NCBI GenBank assembly: GCA_047639675.1
Contig: JBLIOI010000006.1
Location: 1 to 64,000 of the forward strand
DNA length: 64,000 nucleotides
Direction: 5' to 3'
Source of the DNA: JABACD01 sp047639675
Lineage (GTDB): Bacteria > Planctomycetota > UBA1135 > GCA-002686595
The notes under the pieces: model-generated
What the model saw: the letters and a program-made list of their open reading frames with translations, nothing else
The model's database searches: none
What the model was told of the DNA's origin: nothing
Shown: positions 16,216 to 23,336 of the stretch, in pieces
How the letters are laid out: the number at the start of each line of letters is the position of its first letter
Position numbering within the stretch: position 1 is the stretch's first letter
Program-made: the position numbers and the translations under genes

Positions 16216-16946
16216 GTCTCCCGACAATCATGACGGCCGTCTCTACCGTCATTTTCTTCGGTATCGAACGGATCTGGCCCGGGCGTAAACTTCCGATGTC
16301 GAAGGGTTGGTACACCCGCGCACTCCTCATCAACCTCTGCCAACTTTCAATTACTCTAGGCCTTGGAGGTCTTTGGACGAAGGTCTATGGGGCGGGTTCC
16401 CTGCTCAATTTGGCATCGTGGGATATGCCATTTTTGGAAGGGTTCAGCGGCTGGTTCGTAGGAACGTTCGTGTTCTATTGGTGGCATCGTGCGCGGCACC
16501 GCAACGGACTTTGGCAGGTGTTTCACCAGATTCATCATTCGCCAACAAGAATTGAAATCCTGACATCGTTCTACAAGCACCCGGTTGAAATTGGGTTCAA
16601 TTCTTTTCTTACGGCCGCGTTGCTCTTCCCCTTGCTGGGTTGCTCGCTGATGGCCTCCTTCTGGTACAACTTTTTCGCAGCTACTGGCGAATTCTTCTAT
16701 CACGGGAATTATAAATCGCCGAAGTGGCTGCGGTATTTCGTGCAGACGCCGGAGCTGCACTCAATCCATCACCAAGAAGGCGTGCACCGCTACAACTACG
16801 GCGACATACCCATCTGGGACAGGCTCTTTGGGACCTACAAAGACACCACTGAATTCGCGCCGCGCTGCGGTTTCGTTCTGCATCGGGAGGGTAAGCTCGC
16901 TCAGATGCTTGTCTTTCAGGATGTCCACAAAGACAGCGACGCATAG
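16212..16946 (+). CDS. Sterol desaturase/fatty acid hydroxylase family membrane protein
   Basis: 244 residues. The histidine boxes of the di-iron membrane hydroxylase family are intact and in order: HRARH, HQIHH and HSIHH. Hydrophobic segments flank them (LLINLCQLSITLGLGGLW, FLTAALLFPLLGCSLMASF). The family uses a non-haem di-iron centre and O2 to hydroxylate or desaturate lipids and sterols in the membrane; the substrate cannot be told. It begins just after attC site 8 and seems to be cassette cargo, larger than its neighbours. Confidence 0.88.
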   Translation: MSLPTIMTAVSTVIFFGIERIWPGRKLPMSKGWYTRALLINLCQLSITLGLGGLWTKVYGAGSLLNLASWDMPFLEGFSGWFVGTFVFYWWHRARHRNGLWQVFHQIHHSPTRIEILTSFYKHPVEIGFNSFLTAALLFPLLGCSLMASFWYNFFAATGEFFYHGNYKSPKWLRYFVQTPELHSIHHQEGVHRYNYGDIPIWDRLFGTYKDTTEFAPRCGFVLHREGKLAQMLVFQDVHKDSDA

Positions 16947-17036
16947 CTACTCATTGCAGCCGGTAGCCTGCAGCGCAGCTCGCTCCTGAATGAACACTCA
17001 CTCGACCCTCTCTTATGAAGAACCAAGGAGACAACG

Positions 17037-17075
17037 GTGCTAGAGCTAAGACCCAATTTCGAGTGCTGTATTTAG
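17037..17075 (+). pseudogene. Truncated 5' copy of the DUF1272 gene
   Basis: The stretch from the ribosome-binding region through the first 11 codons (VLELRPNFECC) repeats the start of the DUF1272 gene at 15216 almost base for base, then breaks at a TAG. It looks like the remnant of a second copy lost by recombination or replacement of its 3' part. Confidence 0.7.
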
Positions 17076-17363
17076 ACGTGCTTTACGGGTTCTTGCCTGT
17101 CGTTCAGAAGCTCTCTCTCGTCCTTTGGGTCTCTTGGTTTCAAGAGCAGGCAGGCGCTGAGCCGTGCCGGGGAGGCTTGACGAGCGCTTGCGGTGGATGT
17201 GGCTAATTACTGAGCCCATGGGCTGGCGGAACTTTCGGCGCAAGTCGCGGCTTTTGAAGTTGCTGAAGGCACGAGCGGGCGACGGCTCACTGGAACGGGC
17301 TTTTGCGAGAAAAAAAGGCGAAGCCTGTGATATGGCGCGACTTGCCTGCGAATCATATTGGCG

Positions 17364-17891
17364 ATGGAAGATCAACAGCTCACGGGCCTGATCCGGCGAC
17401 ACGCCGGGCTAATCCACAAGGTCGCCTATGCCTATTGCCGGGACGCTACGGATCGCGAGGATGTGATTCAGGAGGTCGCGTTACAGCTGTGGCGCTCACG
17501 CGACCGGTACGACGAGCGTTACAAGGAGACGACGTGGGTCTACCGCGTCGCGATCAATGTCGCGATCTCGTTCCAGCGCCGCGAGCGACGGCATCGGGAG
17601 GGCAAGCTCCCGACTGATGCCTCGGCGATCACGATCGCGGCCGTGGCTGAGGTGGAACCTGGGGAGGAGGTCCAGCTCCTTATGGGTTGCATGGACGACC
17701 TGGGCGGGCTCGACAAGGCGCTCGTTCTACTGCACCTCGACGGGAACGACCATCCGGCAATCGCGGATGTGCTCGGGATCTCCGTGTCCAACGTGGGCAC
17801 GAAGCTCTTGCGAATCAAAGACAAGCTACGTATCGCGTTGGAGCAACGCGCGCACTCAAACCGAAAGGAGACACCCAATGCAGCTAGATGA
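17364..17891 (+). CDS. ECF-type RNA polymerase sigma factor
   Basis: 175 residues from the ATG at 17364 (a TTG two codons earlier is possible). Region 2 is seen in LIHKVAYAYCRDATDREDVI with the -10-binding helix around TTWVYRVAINVA; region 4 in LDKALVLLHLDGNDHPAIAD and VLGISVSNVGTKLLRIKDKL, the helix-turn-helix for the -35 element. Its end overlaps the next gene, a membrane protein, by 14 nt in another frame, so the pair is translationally linked. The partner may act as its anti-sigma or input protein. Targets unknown. Confidence 0.9.
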   Translation: MEDQQLTGLIRRHAGLIHKVAYAYCRDATDREDVIQEVALQLWRSRDRYDERYKETTWVYRVAINVAISFQRRERRHREGKLPTDASAITIAAVAEVEPGEEVQLLMGCMDDLGGLDKALVLLHLDGNDHPAIADVLGISVSNVGTKLLRIKDKLRIALEQRAHSNRKETPNAAR

Positions 17892-18558
17892 CCTGAAAGA
17901 AGCGTGGGCCGCACACGGCACTATGCTAGAGCGGAGTATTGCCATCGACGAGCGGCTCCTGCGGGAGATGATGTTACGCAAGGTCCGCTTCGCGCTAGCG
18001 CCCTACGTCGTGTGCAGGGCGCTCGAGGTGGCGCTCGGCATCGCGATGATCTTTGCCGCGGTGTCCGTCCTTGTCGTTCACCTTACCGAGCCGCGCTACC
18101 TACTGGTGGCCGGAGCGCTAGCAGTGTTCAGCGTCGGGATCACGGCTCAGTGGGCCTATCTGCTGGTGAACGTTCTGCGACTTGATCAGGGCGGGCCGGT
18201 GACGAAGATCCAACAGGACGTCGAGCGCATCCAGCTCGTAGAGTACCTTTGCTTCAAGTGGGCGTTGCTCGGAGGAATTGTGTTCTGGCTCCCGGCTTTG
18301 CTGGTGCCATTTGAGGCTGTGACCGGCGTCGATGCGCTTGCCCGAGCTGATCTCGCATGGCTCATAGCGAACATCGTTCTTGGGTTGTTGCTCCTTGGGA
18401 TCGGGCACCTATTGTCGCGCAGGTATGTTGAGAGTTCTGACCTCGAGCCGCGAGCGCGCCGCTTTGTGGAGGCGCTCTCGGGTCGTGGGTTGCGATCGGC
18501 GTCCGCATACCTCGAGGAGCTCGCGAGCTTCGAACGCGACGAGCCGCCGGCGCAGTAG
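17878..18558 (+). CDS. Membrane protein paired with the ECF sigma factor
   Basis: 226 residues. A cytoplasmic N-terminal helix (LDDLKEAWAAHGTMLERSIA) precedes at least four hydrophobic segments: VVCRALEVALGIAMIFAAVS, LVAGALAVFSVGITAQWAYL, LLGGIVFWLPALLVPF and LIANIVLGLLLLGIGHLL; the C-terminus is charged. The layout and overlap with the sigma gene are common in Bacteroidota and Planctomycetota. There is no zinc anti-sigma motif (HxxxCxxC), so calling it an anti-sigma is inference from context. Confidence 0.75.
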   Translation: MQLDDLKEAWAAHGTMLERSIAIDERLLREMMLRKVRFALAPYVVCRALEVALGIAMIFAAVSVLVVHLTEPRYLLVAGALAVFSVGITAQWAYLLVNVLRLDQGGPVTKIQQDVERIQLVEYLCFKWALLGGIVFWLPALLVPFEAVTGVDALARADLAWLIANIVLGLLLLGIGHLLSRRYVESSDLEPRARRFVEALSGRGLRSASAYLEELASFERDEPPAQ

Positions 18559-18693
18559 ATGGTGCAGCTGAGTGGGCAGATGAAAGTCGTTCTAGAACTC
18601 AGCGATCCGAGGGAGATGGGCTGGCCTGCAATTCCTTCAACGGCCATTCAGGTGGGGGCGCAGAGTCGTACTATTTCTACCCACGGCGACTAG
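18559..18693 (+). CDS. Doubtful 44-codon ORF
   Basis: ATG directly after the stop of the membrane protein, 44 codons, no signal or domain (QMKVVLELSDPREMGWP). It ends at the next attC-like site. It may be a truncated cassette gene or chance. Confidence 0.2.
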   Translation: MVQLSGQMKVVLELSDPREMGWPAIPSTAIQVGAQSRTISTHGD

Positions 18694-18791
18694 TAACTAG
18701 TTCTTGGCTAGCAGATAGATGTGGTGCGGCACTGTACACCTCCCGAGGTGAAGCACTTACCGCCCGCAGTCCAACAGCCCAACCGTTTGCC
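18691..18791 (+). repeat. attC-like recombination site 9
   Basis: R'' TAGTAAC, then CTAGTTCTTGGCTAGCAG; right side CCCAACCGTTTGCC with R' GTTTGCC at 18785-18791. CCCAACCGTTT is identical in site 2. The next gene's ATG follows immediately at 18792. Confidence 0.5.
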
Positions 18792-19031
18792 ATGCTGAAA
18801 ACTAAGAAAGCTCTCCGGATACTTGCGCTGTTTTGTTTCTGTGTACTCCTGCTCTGCGCCTTCACTAGCGCCGTCACCGGCCTGCTTCTGATCTGGCAGG
18901 CAGACCGGGAGCAACGAGATACTCTTTGGATGACATGTGTTTCGACCGCCCTCTTGACAGTCATGACTGGCCTCGTCGTTTCCGGTGCACGCTCCATGCT
19001 TGGCGTGCTGACAGATGCCAAGGATGACTAA
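18792..19031 (+). CDS. Small two-helix membrane protein (cassette gene)
   Basis: 79 residues whose ATG directly follows the R' box of the preceding attC-like site, so its promoter must be supplied from outside. Two transmembrane helices: ILALFCFCVLLLCAFTSAV (continuing into GLLLIW) and TCVSTALLTVMTGLVVSG. The TAA stop overlaps GACTAAC, an R''-like box at 19026-19032. No family recognised. Confidence 0.5.
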   Translation: MLKTKKALRILALFCFCVLLLCAFTSAVTGLLLIWQADREQRDTLWMTCVSTALLTVMTGLVVSGARSMLGVLTDAKDD

Positions 19032-19112
19032 CCAGCACGTCGCCGTTGTAGAGCATCAGTCGTGACGTAGCTTGAGTGCAACAAGGAGACCGTTACCGGC
19101 TTCTACGACTTG

Positions 19113-19445
19113 ATGTTCAACCAGTGCAAGCCTGCGGATGCCGTCCAAAGGTACGTTGGCTATGCCTACATCCAGCACAAGCTCGAAGTGGCTGAGGGCA
19201 AAGAGGCCTTCATCGATTATTTCGAGCGCATGGCACGGGACTATCCTGGCAAGCGTGTGCACTTCAAGCGCGTGATCGCCGAGGGCAACCTTGTCGTTCT
19301 CCACTGTCACCAAGAGTGGCCGGGAGATCAGGATTGCGCCGAGATTGACGCCTTCCGGCTCTACGACGCCGGCAAGATTGTAGAGCGCTGGGACGTGCTG
19401 CAGTTTGTGCCTCGGAAGTCAGCCAACAGCAACTCGATGTTCTGA
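19113..19445 (+). CDS. SnoaL-like/NTF2-fold protein
   Basis: 110 residues from the ATG at 19113. The sequence matches the SnoaL-like polyketide-cyclase fold: FNQCKPADAVQRYVGYAYIQ, EGKEAFIDYFERMARDYPGK, VIAEGNLVVLHCHQEWPGD, and a closing KIVERWDVLQ. The homologous frame extends upstream (CNKETVTGFYDL) back to a TAG at 19068, with no ATG, GTG or TTG start in that extension except the TTG at 19110. The first helix may thus have lost its start codon at the cassette junction. Family members act on small cyclic substrates, or bind them; the role here is unknown. Confidence 0.75.
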   Translation: MFNQCKPADAVQRYVGYAYIQHKLEVAEGKEAFIDYFERMARDYPGKRVHFKRVIAEGNLVVLHCHQEWPGDQDCAEIDAFRLYDAGKIVERWDVLQFVPRKSANSNSMF

Positions 19446-19506
19446 TACTTTGCGAACACGGACCAACTAGAAATTAGTCACCGCCTCGAGCCAAGAAGGT
19501 AGTCGA

Positions 19507-19869
19507 ATGATCAAGTTTGTTATGTGCCTCACTTGCCATCCAAGCATGACGTGCGAGGCCTTCTGCTACTATCGGAAGAACCAACATGGCCCTTTCTTCA
19601 TGGCCAACGCAGACCATATGGGTGCCAAGAGATATGTGCAGTCTCACACCCTGGATACGCCACTCAATGCAGGACTCAGAGAACCCAGAGGGATGCAGGC
19701 TGAGTATGACGGTGTCGCTGAAGTGTGGTTCGAATCCGAAGCCTCCCTGATGGAAGGGATGAGCTCCCCCGAAGGGCAGAAACTGGGCGCAGCTTTACTT
19801 GAGGATGAAGGCACCTTCATTGACCATTCAAAGTCATCGGCATTCATCGTTGAGGATGTCGAATTCTAG
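19507..19869 (+). CDS. EthD-domain protein
   Basis: 120 residues. It opens with the EthD pattern IKFVMCLTCHPSMTCEAFC followed by YYRKNQHGPFF, the helix with the conserved H-G-P, and later MQAEYDGVAEVWFESEASL, the family's central strand, and a closing strand FIVEDVEF. EthD domains are ferredoxin-like dimeric alpha/beta-barrel proteins, found in ether and aromatic degradation clusters but often of unknown function. It lies between the SnoaL-like gene and attC site 10 and is probably cassette cargo. Confidence 0.8.
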   Translation: MIKFVMCLTCHPSMTCEAFCYYRKNQHGPFFMANADHMGAKRYVQSHTLDTPLNAGLREPRGMQAEYDGVAEVWFESEASLMEGMSSPEGQKLGAALLEDEGTFIDHSKSSAFIVEDVEF

Positions 19870-19871
19870 GC

Positions 19872-19930
19872 GATCAACTAGCCAATGCAGGCAGGCGAAG
19901 CTAGGCCTGACCGCTTGGCACTTGTTGCCC
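19872..19930 (+). repeat. attC-like recombination site 10
   Basis: R'' GATCAAC (19872-19878), core TAGCCAATGCAGGCAGG whose arm pairs with CCTGACCGCTTGGC with bulged bases, R' GTTGCCC at 19924-19930. A second, worn site (TCCTAACCAGCCGG...GCCGCTCACCGCC) follows at about 19996-20045 with no gene between. Confidence 0.6.
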
Positions 19931-20056
19931 GTCTTGGCTGCTTCAGTGCTTTCATTTTTGCGCGTGAAGTCGCCAAGCTCGTCCCACGTAAGGCCTCCTA
20001 ACCAGCCGGTTTCGCCGCCGCCGCTCACCGCCAACTCCACCACCAAGGCAAGGGAA

Positions 20057-20464
20057 ATGAATCAAACTCTCACCTACGTAGTCACCCTCATGATCCTGTC
20101 TAGTTGCTCGACAGTGCCTCATGATGAGCATGTCCAGGAACCGGAAGGATCTACGGGGTTTGATCGCCGCACCTGGGCGGCGGAAACGATGGAGGCCTTC
20201 GGCTATAAACCCGATCAGTATGAGGCGGGTGCTGGGATGGCAACCGTGGACGATTTTTCGGCTCCCAGGATTGTTGGTGGACCGTCAGGCTATTCGATGA
20301 TCTCTGTCGATGGCCAAGAGGTAAGTCGGAAGGGCGCGGATCCCGAGATCGATTACGTTCCGTATGCTTGGATAAGCGCAGGCCTTCACTTGCTCGAATT
20401 TGAACTTCGTTCTGAAGAGGCCCAAAAAGATCGTCCCAAGCAAATTGCACTCAATGTTGAGTAG
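20057..20464 (+). CDS. Small lipoprotein (cassette gene)
   Basis: 135 residues from the ATG at 20057 with AGGGA just upstream. Signal peptide ends in lipobox LSSC, with Cys17 lipidated. The mature part has one predicted beta-rich segment (GYSMISVDGQEVSRKG, AWISAGLHLLEFELRSEE) that resembles a PEGA-like carrier of a small ligand, but I do not claim a family. Flanked by attC-like sites on both sides. Confidence 0.6.
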   Translation: MNQTLTYVVTLMILSSCSTVPHDEHVQEPEGSTGFDRRTWAAETMEAFGYKPDQYEAGAGMATVDDFSAPRIVGGPSGYSMISVDGQEVSRKGADPEIDYVPYAWISAGLHLLEFELRSEEAQKDRPKQIALNVE

Positions 20465-20538
20465 AAAGAGCGTGTGCATTACTTGCCAAGGTGGGATGGG
20501 AAGAAGCTAGAGCTTCAAGAGTGGTAGGCATTTCAGTT

Positions 20539-20626
20539 TGCTAACCAGTCGTTGCAGGCAGACATTCGCTTCGCTACAGAAGGGCTGCCGAACGGCAGCC
20601 TCACTAGCTGCAGATTGAAGTTGTCG
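20539..20626 (+). repeat. attC-like recombination site 11
   Basis: R'' TGCTAAC, core CTAACCAGTCGTTGCAGGC (close to site 4), a strong hairpin GGCTGCCG-AA-CGGCAGCC at 20583-20600, and a GTTGTCG box at 20620-20626. Last clear site on the right side of the array. Confidence 0.55.
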
Positions 20627-20757
20627 GCAGCTAAAGATTTGATCAACACGGACGCCGGAGGCGGCGCTGGTTCGCTTAGCGCTAGGCCTACTTGGGCGCG
20701 ATAGCTTTGACATCCAGTTCTGTAAGATGCTCATCCCTAAGTGTGGAGGAAGTGACC

Positions 20758-21255
20758 TTGATCCGTGATGAGATTGATTCGGACTGTGACGCGGTTCGGC
20801 GAATCCTCGAATCCGCGTTCCCAACCGGTGCGGAGGCGAAACTCGTCGATCAGCTTCGGACGGTGGGGAAGCTCGTCATTACCCTGGTCGCCTCCCTCGA
20901 CGATCAAGTCGTAGGCCACATTGCATTCAGCCCGATAAGGATAGCTGGACGCCAAGAGCGAACCGGCGTGGGGCTCGCGCCAGTCTCAGTGAACAGCCGT
21001 TATCGAAAACGAGGAGTAGCGGCTCGCTTGGTGAGGGCCGGATTGGAGCGGGCAAAGCAACTTGGCTACTCTTGGGCTGTCGTGCTCGGCGACCCGGGAT
21101 ACTACGGCCGTTTCGGCTTCGCCCCGGCCTCAGATTGGGCACTCAATGATACGTACGGAGGCGGAAGCGCGTTTCAGGCTTTGGAGCTCCAGCCCGCTGG
21201 CATTCCTGCGGGTGGCGGGACCGTCAGTTATTCGGAAGAGTTCAACGAACTCTAG
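20758..21255 (+). CDS. YhbS-like GNAT N-acetyltransferase
   Basis: 165 residues from a TTG at 20758, chosen because GGAGG lies 8 nt upstream; a GTG at 20752 is too close to that site. Motif A is GLAPVSVNSRYRKRGVAARL followed by VRAGLERAKQLGYSWAVVLGD and YYGRFGFAPAS, which together are diagnostic of the YhbS family. It acetylates an unknown small molecule or amine with acetyl-CoA. It may be the last cassette or the first ordinary gene after the array; its 3' end overlaps the convergent DUF2959 gene by 4 nt. Confidence 0.85.
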   Translation: MIRDEIDSDCDAVRRILESAFPTGAEAKLVDQLRTVGKLVITLVASLDDQVVGHIAFSPIRIAGRQERTGVGLAPVSVNSRYRKRGVAARLVRAGLERAKQLGYSWAVVLGDPGYYGRFGFAPASDWALNDTYGGGSAFQALELQPAGIPAGGGTVSYSEEFNEL

Positions 21256-21950
21256 TGGACGCGGGTTAGTGGTCCCCGCAAAGCAGCCTTGCGGACGAAT
21301 TCTTGGCAGGCAACCGTGGCCTTTTCTAATGAGGCAGTCAGGCTGCGGGCCGCGACCTGTACGTCGCGCAGTTCCTTTTCAATGATGGCCACCGAGTCGG
21401 CGTTGAAGTCATTGCCCAAGTACAAGGCGTGATCACGCATGACTTGGTTGAACATATCAAAGGCTTCTAGCGCCGGGTCGACGCTGGAAACGATAGCGTT
21501 GTAGCGTTCACGTGAGGCTTCCAGGCGCGTTTCGCTGTGCTCTCGCATGGTTTGACTCGAGAATACTTCTAAGTCAGTGTTCCATTGATCGAACATCATC
21601 ATCGCTGAGTCCTGCATCGGTCCGTAGTTCTTACGCAGGGTGGTTGCGAACTCCTCGGACATCTCGATTGCCATGGCGAAGTCGTTGTAGCCGAGCTCCG
21701 GATCGCCGCGGAACTTGGGGCCAACCAAGGTCATCAATGCCTCGATGGACGCGTCCACGCTTTGTCCTGAAAGCTCGCAATCGACGTGAATGAGCTCGAT
21801 GCGGCTGAGAAGGTCGTTGACCTGGACAAAACTAGCTTCTTCGTCTGCGCTCGACGGGAACATCGCGGATACCGCGGCGCAGGAAGGGGCAAGGAGCAAG
21901 GCCGGTAGGACCAGCATGCTCGAACTAAATATGTGACGCCTATTACTCAA
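21252..21950 (-). CDS. DUF2959-family lipoprotein
   Basis: 232 residues from a TTG at 21950, preceded by GGAGAG 4 nt upstream. A signal peptide with RR near the start and LLLAPSC as lipobox indicates an exported lipoprotein. The mature part is almost wholly helical. MFDQWNTDLEVFSSQTMREH, then RLEASRERYNAIV and DHALYLGNDFNADSVAIIEK, correspond to the conserved FDEW..EL..Y, R..YD.L and LYLK.NLNA..I features of DUF2959. Function unknown. It is divergent from the HtrA protease gene 158 bp away. Confidence 0.78.
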   Translation of the reverse strand: MSNRRHIFSSSMLVLPALLLAPSCAAVSAMFPSSADEEASFVQVNDLLSRIELIHVDCELSGQSVDASIEALMTLVGPKFRGDPELGYNDFAMAIEMSEEFATTLRKNYGPMQDSAMMMFDQWNTDLEVFSSQTMREHSETRLEASRERYNAIVSSVDPALEAFDMFNQVMRDHALYLGNDFNADSVAIIEKELRDVQVAARSLTASLEKATVACQEFVRKAALRGPLTRVH

Positions 21951-22108
21951 TGTTCTCTCCAGGCCTTTCGGGCACTTCTCGACTCGGTTGGATCCGGTTT
22001 TCTTTTCGGCAATCCCACTGGCGGTCTTTAGCCATCTCACCCAAAAGCCGGGCCACAACCTGGAGCTTGGACTGGGCGAGGCCGCCTCAGAGCGGTACCT
22101 TCGGCCCA

Positions 22109-23227
22109 ATGGAGCATCATTCAGACACCCGAGAAGTACGGCGCGGCCTAGTGAACGGGCCCTTCGCTTGGCTACTTCTGGTCTTTGTTAGCACTTTGGC
22201 CTTCTACGGCGCTGCGACCTTTCTAGGTTTCGGGCCCGGAGGTCTGGGCACCGCTGAGCGCTCGACCATAGATATCTTCCACCGATCTTCACCATCTGTT
22301 GTTCACATTGAATCGAGGGCTGTTGGGGGTCGCCGGCTTGATCGTGATCCGATGTCGATAGCGTTGGGCAGCGGTTCTGGGTTCATTTGGGGTGATGATG
22401 GCTACATTGTCACGAACTACCATGTGATCGCTGCGGGCAACCAGTGGCGTGTAACACTGCAGGACAGATCTCGGCATCTAGCCCAACTCGTCGGACAAAT
22501 GCCGGGCTGTGACTTGGCTGTATTGAAGATTGATGTGCCCGAAGCTGGTGTACAGCCGACTCGCGTGGGGGACTCGAAGACTCTGCTCGTGGGGCAGGAT
22601 GTTCTGGCGATAGGCAATCCTTTCGGTATGGATCAAACCCTCACGACCGGCGTGATCAGTGGCCTCGGACGGCGCATGAAGAGTATCTCCGGTGACATCA
22701 TCGAAGATGTGATTCAAATCGATGCCTCGATCAATCCGGGAAATTCGGGCGGTCCGCTCTTCGATAGTCGTGGGTGCTTGATTGGCGTGAACACTGCCAT
22801 CGGTGATGAGATTTTAGGGCGCGGCATCGGCTTTGCCGTGCCGGTTTCTACAGTCAATAGAGTTGTGCCGTGGATGATCGATCAAAGCGAACTCTTGATG
22901 AGAGAGGGAGCCCGTGCGGGCCTCGGGGTACGGGTTGGCCCGATGAGCTTCACGGATAGGTTCGGTATAGAGGGCGTCGTAGTCGAAGATGTCGTGCCCG
23001 GCAGCGCAGGGGAGCGGGCGGGCTTGCGTTCGATGGTTATCAATAGGGACGGCGTCTATGTTTTTGACCTCCTGACGAGCATCGATAACGTATCTACGCG
23101 AACAAGCCATGACTTGTTGATGGCTCTGGGGATGCACAAACCAGGCGATCTGGTCTTCATACAATTTGAACGCGGCGGAACAACTCAGCGGGCAGAAGTC
23201 ACCCTAGACACCCTCCCGAGCCGCTAA
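22109..23227 (+). CDS. HtrA/DegP-type serine protease with PDZ domain
   Basis: 372 residues from the ATG at 22109. One N-terminal transmembrane helix (WLLLVFVSTLAFYGAATFLG) anchors a periplasmic S1C protease. The triad is clear: His105 in VTNYHVI, Asp135 in CDLAVLKI and Ser213 in NPGNSGGPL. A C-terminal PDZ domain follows (VVVEDVVPGSAGERAGLRS...GDLVFIQFERGG). The size and anchor fit DegS-like sensors or single-PDZ DegQ proteases that handle envelope stress. The PDZ carries an inserted MVINRDGVYVFDLLTSIDN segment typical of substrate-binding loops. Confidence 0.92.
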   Translation: MEHHSDTREVRRGLVNGPFAWLLLVFVSTLAFYGAATFLGFGPGGLGTAERSTIDIFHRSSPSVVHIESRAVGGRRLDRDPMSIALGSGSGFIWGDDGYIVTNYHVIAAGNQWRVTLQDRSRHLAQLVGQMPGCDLAVLKIDVPEAGVQPTRVGDSKTLLVGQDVLAIGNPFGMDQTLTTGVISGLGRRMKSISGDIIEDVIQIDASINPGNSGGPLFDSRGCLIGVNTAIGDEILGRGIGFAVPVSTVNRVVPWMIDQSELLMREGARAGLGVRVGPMSFTDRFGIEGVVVEDVVPGSAGERAGLRSMVINRDGVYVFDLLTSIDNVSTRTSHDLLMALGMHKPGDLVFIQFERGGTTQRAEVTLDTLPSR

Positions 23228-23336
23228 TTCCAGAAATCAGGAAAGCGAAAAGAGCGCTACCTGAAGGGATTTGGGCGGTTGGTCGATGGAAGAGACGCGG
23301 GTGCCTACCTGAAAACGGCCCGCCAGCCCCACCCCC

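Larger units (their letters stand above)
12920..20700 (+). mobile_element. Integron gene-cassette array (attC cluster, no integrase seen)
   Basis: About 7.8 kb of small unrelated genes, nearly all on the plus strand, with spacers of 60-100 bp of similar design. Spacers begin with RYYYAAC-like boxes (ATCTAAC, GTCTAAC, GCCTAAC, TGCTAAC), continue with a shared core (CTAACCAGCGGTTGCAGGC, TAACTAGCCGATGCAGG, AACTAGCCAATGCAGG) and end with GTT-starting R' boxes (GTTAGAC, GTTAGAA, GTTTAAG, GTTTGCC). Inner arms pair imperfectly with an unpaired base in the left arm, as in folded attC sites. Several cassette stop codons lie inside the boxes. No intI-type tyrosine recombinase is present, so this is either the distal part of an array or a CALIN-type cluster. 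Confidence 0.7.

Noticed and set aside
16947..17014. Additional attC site after the desaturase gene
   Set aside because: Only CTCATTGCAGCC resembles the core; no credible R'' or R' box, so it was not counted.
17046..17402. 118-codon minus-strand frame
   Set aside because: It runs across the broken DUF1272 copy and into the sigma gene start; basic, low-complexity product with no relatives known to me.
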